Source: JAWVZU01 sp033722075
Lineage (GTDB): Bacteria; Pseudomonadota; Gammaproteobacteria; Xanthomonadales; SZUA-38
NCBI GenBank assembly: GCA_033722075.1
Contig: JAWVZU010000010.1
Location: forward strand, 1-32,484
Direction of reading: 5' to 3'
Length of the DNA stretch: 32,484 nucleotides
A program made the position numbers and the translations under genes. Within the stretch, counting starts at the first letter, position 1; each line of letters begins with the position of its first letter. Positions 8,150-16,492 of the stretch are shown here, piece after piece. The notes under the pieces were generated by a model, which saw only the letters and a program-made list of their open reading frames with translations, ran no database searches and had not been told where the DNA came from.

Positions 8150-9598
8150 CTACAAATAGGGCGACAGCAGCCACGCAGCTGCATCGCGCAGGCGCGTCGG
8201 GAGCTTGCGGCTCTGGAGGTATTCGTTGGTGACGGCGCTGGACAGGCCTAACACGTCTTCGAAATGTTCATTGAGCGCGCCTGCCACCTTTCGATCATAG
8301 ATCTCGAGGCCGACCTCGAAATTGAGGCGCAGGCTGCGCGCATCGATATTGGCGGTACCGACCAACGCGTAGTCGTCGTCCACCAGGAGGAGTTTGGAGT
8401 GGGCAAAGGGCTCGGGCTGCATCCAGAAGCGAACCCCCCGGGAGAACATCCGGGGAATGATCGCATGCATCGCCCAGGCAACCGGGGGCAGATTGTTCTT
8501 CTCGGGGAGGATGACCTCCACCTGAACGCCCGCCAGCGCCGCATTGGTCATGGCGGCAATGAGGTCCTGGCCGGGCAGGAAATAGGGCGACATGATACGG
8601 ACCGTTTCGCGGGCGTTGGACAGGGCCGCAAGGATCAGCGCTCGCAGGCGGTCGAGATTCTCGTCGGGACCGTCGACGACCGTCCGACACCAGGTGGGCG
8701 CCACTTCCTCGCAGGCGGGAAGACTGACGTTCGGCAGCGCCTCGCCGGAGGCAAATCGCCAGTCATGGGCGAAGAGGTGCGCCAGCTGAGCGGTCACCGG
8801 CCCCTCGATCCGGAAATGGATGTCCTGGGTCGCAGCGCGGTTTCCTGGTTTTTCCAGGAGGTGGCGGTTGCCGATGTTCATGCCGCCGGTAAAGCTGGTG
8901 GCCGTGTCGACCACCAGCAGCTTGCGGTGATTGCGAAGGTTGATGTGAAAACTCGGGGGAAACAGGCGGGGCGGTATGAACAGCGCGAAGGGAATGCCCC
9001 GCTTTCGTAGCGCTTTGGTTATTTTCGGACGCGAATACAGGGCGCCGATTCCGTCCACCAGGACCCGAACGTCCACCTCGCGTTGCGTCGCCCGGTAGAG
9101 CGCATCGATGAACTGGTAGCCGGCTTCGTCCGCGTCGAAGATATAGCTCGCCAGCCAGATCCGGTCCTGCGCGCCCTCGATGGCTCCGAGCATCTGCTCA
9201 TAGGCGGCCTCCCCACCGTGCAACGGCACAACCCGGTTCCCGCCGCAAAGCGCCGTGCCGGTGATGGTCCGGGCAACGCTGGCAAGGCGCTGTCGGCTGG
9301 CCGGTACCGAAGGCGTCGCCTTGTAGGCCGGCGGCGGTCGCCATCCGTAGTCCATGGCCTGGGCCCTGGCGCGGACCCGGTTGACCCCCAGAATGCCGTA
9401 GAGAATTGGACCATAGAGGGGCATCAGCCACACGACGGCGATCCAGCCCAGGGCGGCCTGGGGATAGCGCTTGTGAAGCAGGGCGTGCCCGGAGGCGAAC
9501 GCAGACAGGAGGCCTGCCACCCCGATCAGCCACCAGTCCAGGGTCAGCCAGCCGATGGCAAACAGGTTCTCAAGCGCGTCTAGTATCAGCCTCGACAT
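8150..9598 (-). CDS. cls: Cardiolipin synthase
   Basis: A 482-residue phospholipase-D superfamily enzyme that condenses phosphatidylglycerol to cardiolipin at the inner membrane. Two N-terminal hydrophobic helices (about 18-36 and 50-70) precede two HKD catalytic motifs: HRKLLVVD (His224, Lys226, Asp231) and HSKLLLVDD (His400, Lys402, Asp407), each followed by the conserved GG/GTAN element. The frame extends upstream to 9709, but the extra 37 residues carry no signal or homology and would run into the divergent gene. The ATG at 9598 gives the usual family length. It is divergent from the GT39 gene with 49 bp between the start codons, so the two must share a compact promoter region. Confidence 0.93.
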   Translation of the reverse strand: MSRLILDALENLFAIGWLTLDWWLIGVAGLLSAFASGHALLHKRYPQAALGWIAVVWLMPLYGPILYGILGVNRVRARAQAMDYGWRPPPAYKATPSVPASRQRLASVARTITGTALCGGNRVVPLHGGEAAYEQMLGAIEGAQDRIWLASYIFDADEAGYQFIDALYRATQREVDVRVLVDGIGALYSRPKITKALRKRGIPFALFIPPRLFPPSFHINLRNHRKLLVVDTATSFTGGMNIGNRHLLEKPGNRAATQDIHFRIEGPVTAQLAHLFAHDWRFASGEALPNVSLPACEEVAPTWCRTVVDGPDENLDRLRALILAALSNARETVRIMSPYFLPGQDLIAAMTNAALAGVQVEVILPEKNNLPPVAWAMHAIIPRMFSRGVRFWMQPEPFAHSKLLLVDDDYALVGTANIDARSLRLNFEVGLEIYDRKVAGALNEHFEDVLGLSSAVTNEYLQSRKLPTRLRDAAAWLLSPYL

Positions 9599-9647
9599 GC
9601 GGCGAGAATATCTCAGGCTCCCGGAACACTGTAGGATTCCGCGGCCG

Positions 9648-11537
9648 ATGACCGAAGCAAGCCAACACCGCGCGATTCTCGCGCTGATCGCCGGCCTGGC
9701 GATCATCAAGACGCTGATTGCAGCCCGCCTTGGTCTGTTCGTCGACGAGGCAGCCTACTGGCAGGCAGGGCGCCATCTCGCCTGGGGTTACTCGGAATTG
9801 CCGGGGCTTTCAGCGTGGATGACGGCCCTGGGCGAAGCGGCGATCGGACACAGCTACCTCGGTGTGCGGTCCGTATTCCTGGTCCTGGGCACGCTCCTTC
9901 CGGCAGCCGTCTGGCTCCTGGCCCGCGAACTCCTCGATGCCCGGCGAGCCTGGCTGGCCGCCCTCCTGACTCTGGCGCTGCCGCTGGGGGCGACGCAGGG
10001 CGTGCTGGCGGCGCCGGATGCGATCCTCAATATCGTGGTGGTGCTGTTTTTCTGGTCCTGGCTGCGGGCCCTGGAGCGACCGCGCTGGTGGTGGGTGGCG
10101 GGAATGCTCGTCGCCGTCGGTCTCCTGGCGCACTGGCGGATGGCAGTGCCGCTGTTTGCGGTCATCCTGTGGAGCGTGCTGACGACGCGCGGACGTCGCA
10201 CCTTGCGCACGCCGGGACCCTGGATCGCGGCGGCGCTGGGCGCCGTCGGCCTGATTCCGACCCTGTTGTTCAACCTCGGGCACGCGTTCGCGAGCTTTCG
10301 CTTCCAGGTCGTGGAACGACATCCCTGGGCCTTCAATCCCGACGGGCTGCAACAGCCGCTGGAGCAGGCGCTGGTCACCACGCCGGGTATGTACCTGCTG
10401 CTGCTTGGAGCCGGGATCGGCCTGGCCAGGCGGTCGATCCGGGCGGGGGCGGATGATCGTTGGCAACTGGTCGCCTGGGCGGGCCTTCTTCCGGTGGTTT
10501 TCTATTTCGTGGCGGGCCTGTTCGCGGACACCAAGCTGGTCACCTTTCACTGGCCCCTGGTCGGTTATCTGGTGCTCCTGGTCCCCCTGGCAGACTGGCT
10601 GGATTCGCTGTGGTATAAGGCCGGGAAGTTGGCCCGTGGATTGGCCGCGTTGGCCGTGGGGCTGGGCCTGGTCGGCTCAGCGGCCGGCGTGGCGGTATTG
10701 GCGGTCGTTGCCTCGAGCTCAGTCGACCATCCGCTGCAGGATCTCTGGGCAGCAGAAGAGCTGGTCGGCTGGGACCGGGCCGCGGCTCGCGTGGAAGCAC
10801 TCCGCAAACCGGCGGATGAAGTGCTGATCGCCGACAATCACAACCTCGGGTCCGAACTGGCCTTTGAACTGGATCTCCCGGGGCCGGCTCATCCCTTCGT
10901 GCTGAACCATCCCCGCAACGTTCGCTACGGACGCGCCGTCCAGTCGGTCATCTGGGGTCGTGACCAGCGTTCACTGTTCGAGAGCCGCTGGTCCCGGGGG
11001 CTGCTGGTCGCGGAACTCTCGGCCAGCAAGTTTGCGGAGCGACCGGCGCTGGTGCGGAGCTGGTGCGAGCTGTTCGGTGAGATGGAGCTGCTGGACGAGC
11101 TGGTCCTGCTCGGGGGCCGGAAGCGCTTCCTGTTCTTCCGGGTTCGACCGCCCCACAAGGGAGCGGGGTGCGATCTGCCGGCCTTTGCCTACCTCGACGA
11201 GCCTGCACGGGACGCGCGGGTCAGCGGCGACGTCGAGATCAGCGGGTGGGCCTTCGAGGACGATCAGGGCGTCGCAGCGGTCGAGATCCTGCTCGACGGA
11301 ACGCCGATCGGCATGGCCGAATACGGGTTGCCCTACCCGGGCGTGCGAGCCCTGTTCAGTGGCTCGACCGATCCCCAGCATCCGGACGTCGGGTTTCGGA
11401 TGACCTGGGACAGCGGTACGGCTCCTCCCGGCCGGCATGTCCTGGCGGTGCGAACGATCGCTCATGACGGCGGCCGCCGCGTCGCCGTGGAACAGCCGGT
11501 CCGGGTTGCCGAGCAGGCGCCGGTTGTTTCACCATGA
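9648..11537 (+). CDS. GT39/ArnT-like membrane glycosyltransferase with C-terminal Ig-like domain
   Basis: A 629-residue protein. The first 370 residues hold about ten membrane helices, with the motif FVDEAAYWQAG (Asp at about 29) just after helix 1. That is the catalytic acidic motif of the PMT/ArnT family, which uses polyprenyl-phosphate-linked sugars on the periplasmic side. A soluble part of about 130 residues follows, then a beta-rich segment from about 530 to 620 (VSGDVEISGWAFEDD, VEILLDGTPIG, HVLAVRTIAHDG) resembling a bacterial Ig-like or carbohydrate-binding domain. The frame is open from 9555, but ATG 9648 removes residues without signal or homology and leaves room for the divergent cls start. 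The acceptor could be lipid A, a protein or a surface glycan; nothing nearby decides it. Confidence 0.82.
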   Translation: MTEASQHRAILALIAGLAIIKTLIAARLGLFVDEAAYWQAGRHLAWGYSELPGLSAWMTALGEAAIGHSYLGVRSVFLVLGTLLPAAVWLLARELLDARRAWLAALLTLALPLGATQGVLAAPDAILNIVVVLFFWSWLRALERPRWWWVAGMLVAVGLLAHWRMAVPLFAVILWSVLTTRGRRTLRTPGPWIAAALGAVGLIPTLLFNLGHAFASFRFQVVERHPWAFNPDGLQQPLEQALVTTPGMYLLLLGAGIGLARRSIRAGADDRWQLVAWAGLLPVVFYFVAGLFADTKLVTFHWPLVGYLVLLVPLADWLDSLWYKAGKLARGLAALAVGLGLVGSAAGVAVLAVVASSSVDHPLQDLWAAEELVGWDRAAARVEALRKPADEVLIADNHNLGSELAFELDLPGPAHPFVLNHPRNVRYGRAVQSVIWGRDQRSLFESRWSRGLLVAELSASKFAERPALVRSWCELFGEMELLDELVLLGGRKRFLFFRVRPPHKGAGCDLPAFAYLDEPARDARVSGDVEISGWAFEDDQGVAAVEILLDGTPIGMAEYGLPYPGVRALFSGSTDPQHPDVGFRMTWDSGTAPPGRHVLAVRTIAHDGGRRVAVEQPVRVAEQAPVVSP

Positions 11538-11568
11538 GCTTCAAGAGCTGGATGAGCGGAGTGATCTG

Positions 11569-12096
11569 ATGAAGCTGATACGACTGGGTCTGACGCTGAT
11601 GCTGGGGTTGACGATGCTCCTGCCCGCGGGCGCGGCCACCCTGGCCGAGGAAGTGGACGAGGCGATCGAGTTGTTCGTGACCCGCGATCCCGGGATGCAG
11701 AAGTTCTTCGATGAGTCGGTCGGTTACGCGGTATTTCCCAAGATCATCAAGGGTGGGCTGGGCATCGGTGGCGCGCGCGGCAAGGGCCTGGTTTTCGCGG
11801 ATGGCAGGGTCATTGGAGAGGCGGTGCTGACCCAGGGCACGATCGGCTTCCAGGCCGGTGGCCAGGTCTATGCGGAGGTGATCTTCTTCGAAAGCCAGCG
11901 AGCCTTGAATGACTTCAAGGGCGGCAACTTCGAGCTCAGCGCTCAGGCGTCCGCCGTGGCCGCCGCCGAGGGCGTCTCCGCGAATGCCCGCTACGAATTC
12001 GGCGTGCTGATCTTCACCGTGGCGCGCGGCGGCCTGATGTACGAGGCCAGCGTGGGCGGGCAGAAGTTCGGGTTCAAGCCGAATCCCGAAGGCTGA
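11569..12096 (+). CDS. SYLF-domain (YSC84-like) lipid-binding protein
   Basis: A 175-residue secreted protein. The signal peptide MKLIRLGLTLMLGLTMLLPAGA is followed by a SYLF/Ysc84 domain: SVGYAVFPKIIKGGLGIGGARGKG, QGTIGFQAGGQVYAEVIFF, and the C-terminal GLMYEASVGGQKF. Such proteins bind phosphoinositides in eukaryotes; in bacteria they are exported and their role is poorly defined. The start used is ATG 11569, which begins the signal peptide; the frame is open further upstream but overlaps the GT39 gene. The 31-bp gap after the GT39 stop suggests co-transcription. Confidence 0.9.
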   Translation: MKLIRLGLTLMLGLTMLLPAGAATLAEEVDEAIELFVTRDPGMQKFFDESVGYAVFPKIIKGGLGIGGARGKGLVFADGRVIGEAVLTQGTIGFQAGGQVYAEVIFFESQRALNDFKGGNFELSAQASAVAAAEGVSANARYEFGVLIFTVARGGLMYEASVGGQKFGFKPNPEG

Positions 12097-12106
12097 ATAC
12101 GAAACC

Positions 12107-12565
12107 GTGAATGCGCCCGCGCTTTGGCGACGTCTCTGGCCCTATCTGCTTTCGGTGCTGGCAACCTCGGCGCTGGCGGCGGGTGCTTCGACCCAGTTCG
12201 TGCTGGCGGAACTCGGTGCCCTGGGCGTCGACGTTCCGCTGGTCGATCGGGTTGCGGCCACGGTCCACGACATGATCGGCATGTTTCCGACCTACGCACC
12301 GATCATCGCGGTGGGCTTTCTGATCGCACTCTGGGTCGCCGCGTTGCTGGGCCGAAGATGGCCGGGCGTGCGCGGGGCGCTTTTCACTCTGGCGGGGGCA
12401 TCGGCCGTGCTCGCTGCGTTGGGTGCGATGGAATGGAGTTTCGGGATCATGCCGGTGGCGGGCGCCAGAACCGCCGGCGGCCTGCTGGCCCAGGCCTTGG
12501 CCGGTGCGGTGGGCGGCTGGCTCTATGCGAGGCTTTCCCCCTCGGGGAGACCGCATGAGAACTAG
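12107..12565 (+). CDS. Small four-helix inner-membrane protein, unknown function
   Basis: A 152-residue hydrophobic protein with about four membrane helices (near 12-32, 60-82, 88-108 and 118-142). I do not recognise a family. The start is GTG at 12107; a nearby ATG at 12111 is in another frame. It begins 10 bp after the SYLF gene and overlaps the following sugar dehydrogenase start by 11 bp (12555-12565), so it sits inside a tightly packed operon. A role in the envelope with its neighbours is likely, but nothing more specific can be said. Confidence 0.75.
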   Translation: MNAPALWRRLWPYLLSVLATSALAAGASTQFVLAELGALGVDVPLVDRVAATVHDMIGMFPTYAPIIAVGFLIALWVAALLGRRWPGVRGALFTLAGASAVLAALGAMEWSFGIMPVAGARTAGGLLAQALAGAVGGWLYARLSPSGRPHEN

Positions 12566-13643
12566 CCTGGCCCTGTGCCTGACCGTCTTCATCCTTGGCT
12601 CTGCGAGCGCCGATGGATACCGGTTGGAGACCGTCGCCGAGGACCTCGTCCATCCCTGGTCTCTGGCCTTTCTCCCGGGCGGGGACATGCTGGTGACCGA
12701 GCGCGGCGGTGCGCTCAAGCGCCTTGCGGCCGACGGTATGGTCCATCTCGTTTCCGGCGTGCCCCAGGTCTATGTGCGCAGCCAGGGAGGTCTGTTCGAG
12801 ATTGCCCTGGACCCGGATTTCGAGAGCAACGGCCTGGTCTATCTGACCTATGCGCACGGCAAGCCCGAGGCAAACCACCTGCGGCTGGCACGGGCGACAT
12901 TCACCGACGATGCCCTGCACGATCTGCAGATCCTGTTTGAGTCGGTTCCCGCCAAGGACACGCCGGTCCACTATGGCGGGCGGATGACTTTCCTCCCCGA
13001 CGGCACGTTGTTGCTGACCATGGGGGACGGGTTCGACTACCGTGAGGCCGCCCAGCGCCTGGACAATCACCTGGGCAAGACCGTTCGCCTTCACCGCGAC
13101 GGGCGAGTCCCCGACGACAATCCCTTCGTCGCCCAGCCCGGTGCGCTACCGGAGATCTGGACCTACGGCCACCGCAACCCCCAGGGCCTGGCTGTCACGG
13201 CGGAATCCGGGGACGTATTCCTGCACGAACATGGTCCGCGTGGTGGTGACGAACTCAACCTCCTCGAGCCGGGGAAGAACTACGGCTGGCCAATCATCAC
13301 CTATGGCCTCGATTACTCCGGCGCTTACGTCAGCCCGTATACCGAAATGGAGGGTCTCGAGCAGCCCATCATCCACTGGACGCCTTCCATCGCGCCGGCC
13401 GGGATGGCGCTTTACGATGGCGAGGCGTTTCCCGGCTGGCAGGGCGACCTGTTTGTCGCGGCACTGGTCGAAAAATCGGTTCGACGGCTGCAGATGGATG
13501 GCCGGCGTGTCATCGGCCAGCAAGTCCTGTTCCGGGAACTGGATGCGCGCATGCGGGAGGTACGGGTCGGACCGGACGGTTTCCTGTACCTGCTCACCGA
13601 TGCGGATCCGGGCCGGATCGTGAGGGTCAGGCCTGATCCGTGA
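12555..13643 (+). CDS. PQQ-type soluble aldose sugar dehydrogenase (YliI/Asd family)
   Basis: A 362-residue periplasmic protein with signal peptide MRTSLALCLTVFILGSASA, followed by a six-bladed propeller typical of soluble PQQ glucose/aldose dehydrogenases. The diagnostic series is visible: HPWSLAFLPGG near the start, a probable catalytic His in VHYGGRMTFLPDG, then GHRNPQGLA, HGPRGGDELN and GKNYGWP, ending GFLYLLTD. These enzymes oxidise aldoses with PQQ and Ca2+ and pass electrons to an acceptor in the periplasm. Family length (E. coli YliI 371) agrees. ATG 12555 is used because it starts the signal peptide; the longer frame from 12423 lies within the previous gene. No PQQ synthesis genes occur in the window, so cofactor supply is unknown. 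Confidence 0.9.
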   Translation: MRTSLALCLTVFILGSASADGYRLETVAEDLVHPWSLAFLPGGDMLVTERGGALKRLAADGMVHLVSGVPQVYVRSQGGLFEIALDPDFESNGLVYLTYAHGKPEANHLRLARATFTDDALHDLQILFESVPAKDTPVHYGGRMTFLPDGTLLLTMGDGFDYREAAQRLDNHLGKTVRLHRDGRVPDDNPFVAQPGALPEIWTYGHRNPQGLAVTAESGDVFLHEHGPRGGDELNLLEPGKNYGWPIITYGLDYSGAYVSPYTEMEGLEQPIIHWTPSIAPAGMALYDGEAFPGWQGDLFVAALVEKSVRRLQMDGRRVIGQQVLFRELDARMREVRVGPDGFLYLLTDADPGRIVRVRPDP

Positions 13644-13743
13644 CGTGAAATACCCGCCCTGGGGCCCCCATCCCGGCACTCATCCACATTTCCTCGATGT
13701 TTCCAATGCTATCAACCGCAGTCGTTCTATTCCGGGAGCAGCG

Positions 13744-14040
13744 ATGGCCGAGGAACCCAAGTTGAAGCAACGGCATGTCGACGCGATCAAGCGGTCGCTG
13801 GTGCGTCATGCCGAGTCACTGCGGTCCGCCCGCAAACGCATCGGCCTCAACGCCGAAGGTCATATTGCCCAGGGCGACGATCTGATCGCCGAGTGGGTCA
13901 AGCTGGTCCGTGGCCTCCACTACAAGCCACAGAAGAACGGGCGGCTGGTGCTGATGGTTCGAGCCGCACCCCTGGGTTCCGCCCTGGTCGCTCTCGACCT
14001 GGACCGTTTTTATGCCCGGGTTCTCGACTTCAAGGTCTGA
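13744..14040 (+). CDS. Small basic protein, unknown function
   Basis: A 98-residue protein starting at ATG 13744, preceded by GGGAG. The frame is open back to 13645, but the extra residues are low-complexity and lack a start signal, and the ATG has the better ribosome site. It has a basic helical N-terminal half (KLKQRHVDAIKRSLVRH, SLRSARKRIG) and a compact C-terminal half with beta character (GRLVLMVRAAP, VALDLDRFYARVLDF). No membrane segment or signal peptide. I do not recognise a family. It lies between the sugar dehydrogenase and the hemerythrin-like gene, with 100 bp and 52 bp gaps, so it could be its own transcript. Confidence 0.7.
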   Translation: MAEEPKLKQRHVDAIKRSLVRHAESLRSARKRIGLNAEGHIAQGDDLIAEWVKLVRGLHYKPQKNGRLVLMVRAAPLGSALVALDLDRFYARVLDFKV

Positions 14041-14092
14041 TTCTTGACCTGAACGCGAGTCGCGACGATGAATTCGTGGCAGACTCTCCCGG

Positions 14093-14671
14093 ATGCACAC
14101 CTTCATTCTGGAATTGCGCCAGGACCATGGTGACATCATCCGCCTTCTGCGCGTGCTGTGGTTCAAGCTCCGCGCGTTGCATGACGATCGCGACGCGGAC
14201 TACGAGACCATGCTGCGGGTCCTGGACTTCCTGATTGAACTGGCAGATCAATTCCATCATCCCCGGGAAGACATCCTGTTCGATCTGCTGAGACAGCGTT
14301 TCGACAACCTGAGGGATGTGCTGGACGAGCTGCAGAAGCAGCATGCCATCATTCCCCGCCAGGGGCAGGAGCTCAGGGAACTGCTCAAGGCTGCGGCGGA
14401 CGGTCAGCCGGTGGAACTGGAGCGCCTCTCCAGGCTCGGCCACGACTATCTCCTGGCGCAGCGCTGGCATATCCATGAAGAGGAGTTCGCGGTGTTCGCG
14501 CTGGCCGACAGGACGCTGGACGAAGCGGACTGGGCGACCATCGAGCAGCGCGCTGCGCCGCTGCTGGCGGGACAACGTGATCGCCGCCGGAAATCGGAGG
14601 CGTTCTGGGTGGAATTGCCGGAAATCGGAGTTCTTGCAGGCGGTGGCGACCGGCAGGGTGAATGCGGATGA
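14093..14671 (+). CDS. Hemerythrin-like domain protein
   Basis: A 192-residue, mostly helical cytoplasmic protein. The non-haem di-iron ligands of the hemerythrin fold are in the expected order: His12 (RQDHGDI), His56 and Glu59/Asp60 in HHPREDILFD, His84 (KQHAII), then His126/His128 and Glu129-131 in WHIHEEEFAVF. Such proteins bind O2 or NO or protect iron. The last 40 residues are Arg-rich and unconserved. Starts at ATG 14093, without a clear Shine-Dalgarno. It is followed after 39 bp by the PRPP synthetase homologue. A link to nitric oxide or oxygen handling, like the truncated globin elsewhere in the window, is possible but only inference. Confidence 0.88.
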   Translation: MHTFILELRQDHGDIIRLLRVLWFKLRALHDDRDADYETMLRVLDFLIELADQFHHPREDILFDLLRQRFDNLRDVLDELQKQHAIIPRQGQELRELLKAAADGQPVELERLSRLGHDYLLAQRWHIHEEEFAVFALADRTLDEADWATIEQRAAPLLAGQRDRRRKSEAFWVELPEIGVLAGGGDRQGECG

Positions 14672-14710
14672 GGTCCGGCGAGCCGCAGCCGCAGGACACG
14701 GTGCGACGGC

Positions 14711-15622
14711 ATGGCTGAGACCGGACGCCAGGGTGCGCTGGTCGTCGCCTGCGACGACAATTCCCCCCTGGTTGACGGGTTGACCGCGGCGATCCGGGGC
14801 GAACCCGCTGCGTTGGAGCGGCGCCGTTTTCCCGATGGCGAGAGCTACCTGCGAATGGACACGGATCCGCGGGGCCGTGATGTCGCGGTCGTTGCCTCCC
14901 TGTGTCCGCCAGACCCGGAGCTCTTCGCCGTGCTGGCGCTGGGCGATGCGCTGCGCGAACTCGGGGCGCGGCGGGTCATGCTGGTAGCGCCCTACCTTCC
15001 CTACATGCGCCAGGATGTGCGATTTCGCGCCGGTGAGGCGGTTTCATCCCGGACCTTCGCGCGGCTGATCTCGAGCGCCTACGACGGGTTGCTCACGGTC
15101 GACCCGCACCTGCATCGCTACACGACCCTGGACGAGATTTTTTCGATTCCCTGCGAGATCTGTCGCTCCGCAGCCAGTCTGGCCACGTGGATAGGAAACC
15201 AGGTCGACCGGCCCGTCCTGATCGGCCCGGACGAAGAGAGCGAGCAATGGGTTGCCACGGTGGCGGAACCGATCCGGGCGCCGTGGACCGTGCTGAGCAA
15301 GGTGCGTCACGGAGACCGGGACGTGGACATCCGCATCCCGGAGGTCGCCCGCTACCTCGAGCGGACGCCGATCCTGGTGGACGACATCATCTCCACCGGC
15401 ACGACCATGGCGGCAGCGGTGGCACAGTTGCGTGGGGCAGGGTTCCGGGCGCCGCATTGCCTCGGAATTCATGCCGTCTTTGCCGAGGGTGCCCGGTCGG
15501 CGCTGGAGAAGGCCGGCGCCGAACAGATCGTCACCACCAACACCCTGCCCCACGCCACCAACGGAATCGACCTGGCAGAACCCCTGGCCGACAGTCTTCG
15601 CCGGCTGCTCCGCTTGGCCTAG
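14711..15622 (+). CDS. Ribose-phosphate pyrophosphokinase homologue
   Basis: A 303-residue PRPP synthetase-like enzyme (ribose 5-phosphate + ATP to PRPP). The signature PRPP-binding loop is at about 224 (VDDIISTGTT). A catalytic-loop K-x-R is at about 197 (SKVRHG), and the interface motif YMRQDVRFRAGEAVSSRTFARL resembles archaeal-type enzymes more than E. coli Prs. Also visible are RRFPDGESYLRM and VDPHLHRY. Because a canonical prs is expected elsewhere next to ispE, this is probably a second, divergent copy, perhaps for nucleoside salvage. The TAG stop is formed where the gene meets the inverted-repeat element at 15621, so the last residues might have been altered by that insertion. Confidence 0.85.
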   Translation: MAETGRQGALVVACDDNSPLVDGLTAAIRGEPAALERRRFPDGESYLRMDTDPRGRDVAVVASLCPPDPELFAVLALGDALRELGARRVMLVAPYLPYMRQDVRFRAGEAVSSRTFARLISSAYDGLLTVDPHLHRYTTLDEIFSIPCEICRSAASLATWIGNQVDRPVLIGPDEESEQWVATVAEPIRAPWTVLSKVRHGDRDVDIRIPEVARYLERTPILVDDIISTGTTMAAAVAQLRGAGFRAPHCLGIHAVFAEGARSALEKAGAEQIVTTNTLPHATNGIDLAEPLADSLRRLLRLA

Positions 15623-15806
15623 CCCGGATGTTGCATGAGTTGTCGGGAATTGCGGTCGATCTCGGCGAGATGGCCCTCGAGATTGGGCGGAAAAGCGACA
15701 GCGCCCAAACCGTAACTCTCTATCGAAAGTTCAGATAACTTCCAATCTATTGACCTGGCTGGCCATTTGGCTCCGAACCGCGCGTAACTTGTGCAACATC
15801 CAGGCT
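15621..15806. mobile_element. MITE-like non-coding element with 20-bp terminal inverted repeats
   Basis: The left end (15621-15640, beginning AGCCCGGATGTTGCA) and the right end (15787-15806, ending TGCAACATCCAGGCT) are inverted copies matching at 17 of 20 bases. The 146 bp between them are non-coding and partly AT-rich (15718-15770). This fits a miniature inverted-repeat element or the remnant of an insertion sequence. No clean target-site duplication can be seen; CTAG and CTAC beside the ends differ at one base. I cannot name the parent transposon family. An alternative is a large hairpin that ends transcription between the converging genes. Confidence 0.55.
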
Positions 15807-15819
15807 ACCCGGGCCGGGG

Positions 15820-16359
15820 TCAGGCTTCTTCGATCGCCAGGCTCGGCGCGCTGATGTCGAGTTCGCGCATGTAATGGTTGAACATCTCCGGCCGAATCGT
15901 GCCGATCAGGTTGATCAGGACCAGTTCCCGATCCTCCGCGGCCATGACGACCATGCCCCGAATCGCATCCGCGCCGTCGGTACGGACCAACACCCTGGCC
16001 AGACCACCATCCTGGCGAACCGCGACCACCGGTTCCCAGCCGCCGCGCTGCAGGGCGCGAGCGGTCGTCTGGATTCCCGAACCGACCCCTTCGGCCGGGC
16101 GACTTGTTTCATAGACGTAGATCCGGACTGCTTTCAGTCCACGGAGCAGCGCAACGCTCTCCGGATCACCGTCTCTGGCGGCAAAGTGTCGCGCCAGGCG
16201 CAGCGGCAATGGCCCCAGGGACAGGCCCACCTGGCGGTCCAGCTGCGAGCGGTCGTTCACATGGAAATGCGCATAGCCGGGATTGCCGCGTAAATTGCCG
16301 GAGATACCGCACCCGGTCAGGGTCAGGGCCAGCAGGCCGTACAGGAGCGTTTTCGACAC
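15820..16359 (-). CDS. DUF4252 family lipoprotein
   Basis: A 179-residue protein with signal peptide MSKTLLYGLLALTLTGCG (lipobox LTGC) and a DUF4252-like domain: LARHFAARDGD, a helix-strand block VALLRGLKAVRIYVYE, RVLVRTDGADAIRGMVVMAAEDRELVLINLIGTIRPE. The start used is GTG 16359, directly before the signal peptide; another GTG at 16407 would add 16 residues without a good ribosome site. DUF4252 function is not established. In other genomes such genes often accompany an ECF sigma factor and a small membrane regulator; here an ECF pair lies 2.7 kb away on the other strand. It converges on the PRPP synthetase gene across the MITE-like element. Confidence 0.82.
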   Translation of the reverse strand: MSKTLLYGLLALTLTGCGISGNLRGNPGYAHFHVNDRSQLDRQVGLSLGPLPLRLARHFAARDGDPESVALLRGLKAVRIYVYETSRPAEGVGSGIQTTARALQRGGWEPVVAVRQDGGLARVLVRTDGADAIRGMVVMAAEDRELVLINLIGTIRPEMFNHYMRELDISAPSLAIEEA

Positions 16360-16492
16360 CGTATCGTCTCGCTTCAGTCCATGTTCAACTGATACGCACC
16401 GGTACACGGCGAGGTTACAGCGGATTGATGCGCGTCACGGCGAGCCGCCAGGAGCTGCGGCATAATGAACGAGGTCGAACGCACCAGGAACG

